In this document: positions 5,995 to 6,196 of the stretch, one piece after another
Position numbering within the stretch: the stretch's first letter is position 1
How the letters are laid out: every line of letters begins with the position of its first letter
Origin: Candidatus Brocadiia bacterium
GTDB taxonomy: Bacteria > Planctomycetota > PUPC01 > DSUN01
Assembly (NCBI GenBank): GCA_016782825.1
Contig: JADHXT010000227.1
Location: 1-6,196, forward strand
Direction: 5' to 3'
DNA length: 6,196 nucleotides
Notes under the pieces: model-generated
Told to the model about the DNA's origin: nothing
What the model saw: only the letters and a program-made list of their open reading frames with translations
Databases searched by the model: none
Made by a program: the position numbers and the translations under genes

Positions 5995-6196
5995 TCACGC
6001 CTCCTGTCCCGCACGGCAATGCAGATGACAGCAGACGGTTCTTCCGCCGCCCACGGAAGTGATGGAAGGGTACGCCTCGCGGCAGACGGGCATGGCGTGC
6101 CTGCATCGCGGGTGGAAGTGGCAGCCGGCCGGCGGCGCGCTCGGCGACGGCACGTCGCCTGCGAGTCGGATGCGCGTGCCGCGGCCCCGCTCGTCC
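5995..6196 (-). CDS. Oligopeptide/dipeptide ABC transporter ATPase, C-terminal fragment
   Basis: The last 66 codons of a gene that enters from the right edge; the first base of the reading frame is incomplete and no start is in the window. Translation of the minus strand gives LAGDVPSPSAPPAGCHFHPR, then CRHAMPVCREAYPSI, then RTVCCHLH and a TGA stop. This is the signature C-terminal extension of OppD/OppF/DppD/DppF-type ATPases (GDVPSP-x-x-PP-x-GC-x-FHPRC...C...C-H), which energise peptide import at the inner face of the cytoplasmic membrane. The Walker and ABC signature motifs would lie outside the window. The cysteines (fragment positions 25, 31, 38 and 55/56) match those reported to bind an Fe-S cluster in some homologues (from memory). 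Whether it is the D or F subunit cannot be told. The family recognition is strong although only the tail is present. Confidence 0.88.
   Translation of the reverse strand, partial: DERGRGTRIRLAGDVPSPSAPPAGCHFHPRCRHAMPVCREAYPSITSVGGGRTVCCHLHCRAGQEA

Noticed and set aside
5699..6062. Plus-strand open frames running past the end of the secreted-protein gene
   Set aside because: They overlap the real gene out of frame, have Arg/Pro-rich shadow composition, and run antisense into the transporter tail, which has a clear family signature.
5894..6106. Minus-strand 70-codon open frame overlapping the transporter tail
   Set aside because: It is one frame off the transporter reading frame, Arg/Ser/Pro-rich and without a recognisable motif. 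The neighbouring frame carries the peptide-transporter C-terminal signature.

Overview
The window reads as chromosomal DNA of a high-GC (by eye about 60-65%) Gram-negative-type bacterium. A Planctomycetota-like or related PVC or uncultivated lineage is the best guess. The reason is the pairing of a Tat-exported Gfo/Idh/MocA oxidoreductase, with its C-terminal YRKGWSL tail, and a Tat-exported sugar-isomerase-like protein; both types are expanded in such genomes. This is inference from protein style, since the window holds no rRNA or other phylogenetic marker.

Layout, left to right. (1) 1-111 is a short leader with a good ribosome binding site and no supported gene. (2) 112-1680 (+) encodes a 522-residue exported protein of the L-fucose/L-arabinose isomerase-like superfamily. 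(3) After a 37-bp convergent gap, 1718-3157 (-) encodes a 479-residue Tat-exported NAD(P)-dependent sugar dehydrogenase-like protein. (4) 3158-3339 is a 182-bp divergent intergenic region. It carries a plausible sigma-70-type promoter on each strand, a 14-bp dyad, and four CAAGG/CCTTG half-sites laid over the minus-strand promoter. (5) 3340-5856 (+) encodes an 838-residue secreted protein with a transglutaminase-like Cys/His core in its middle and a duplicated helical module at its C-terminus; I do not recognise a named family for the whole protein. (6) 5857-5994 is a convergent gap with two weak hairpins and no visible gene. (7) 5995-6196 (-) is the last 66 codons of an oligopeptide/dipeptide ABC transporter ATPase (OppD/OppF/DppD/DppF type). 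It has no start codon inside the window and is recognised from its C-terminal Pro/Cys-rich signature.

How the genes may work together. The first two proteins are probably exported as folded enzymes and could act on extracytoplasmic sugars or sugar derivatives, but they are convergent and so not in one operon. The secreted transglutaminase-like protein is divergent from the oxidoreductase and could share regulation with it through the intergenic dyads. The peptide-transporter tail belongs to a separate transcription unit entering from the right. I see no mobile element, CRISPR array, tRNA or rRNA. The most novel item is the 838-residue protein: it has a Cys-His pair with PNGase/transglutaminase-like spacing but no obvious catalytic Asp, set in a large uncharacterised architecture.
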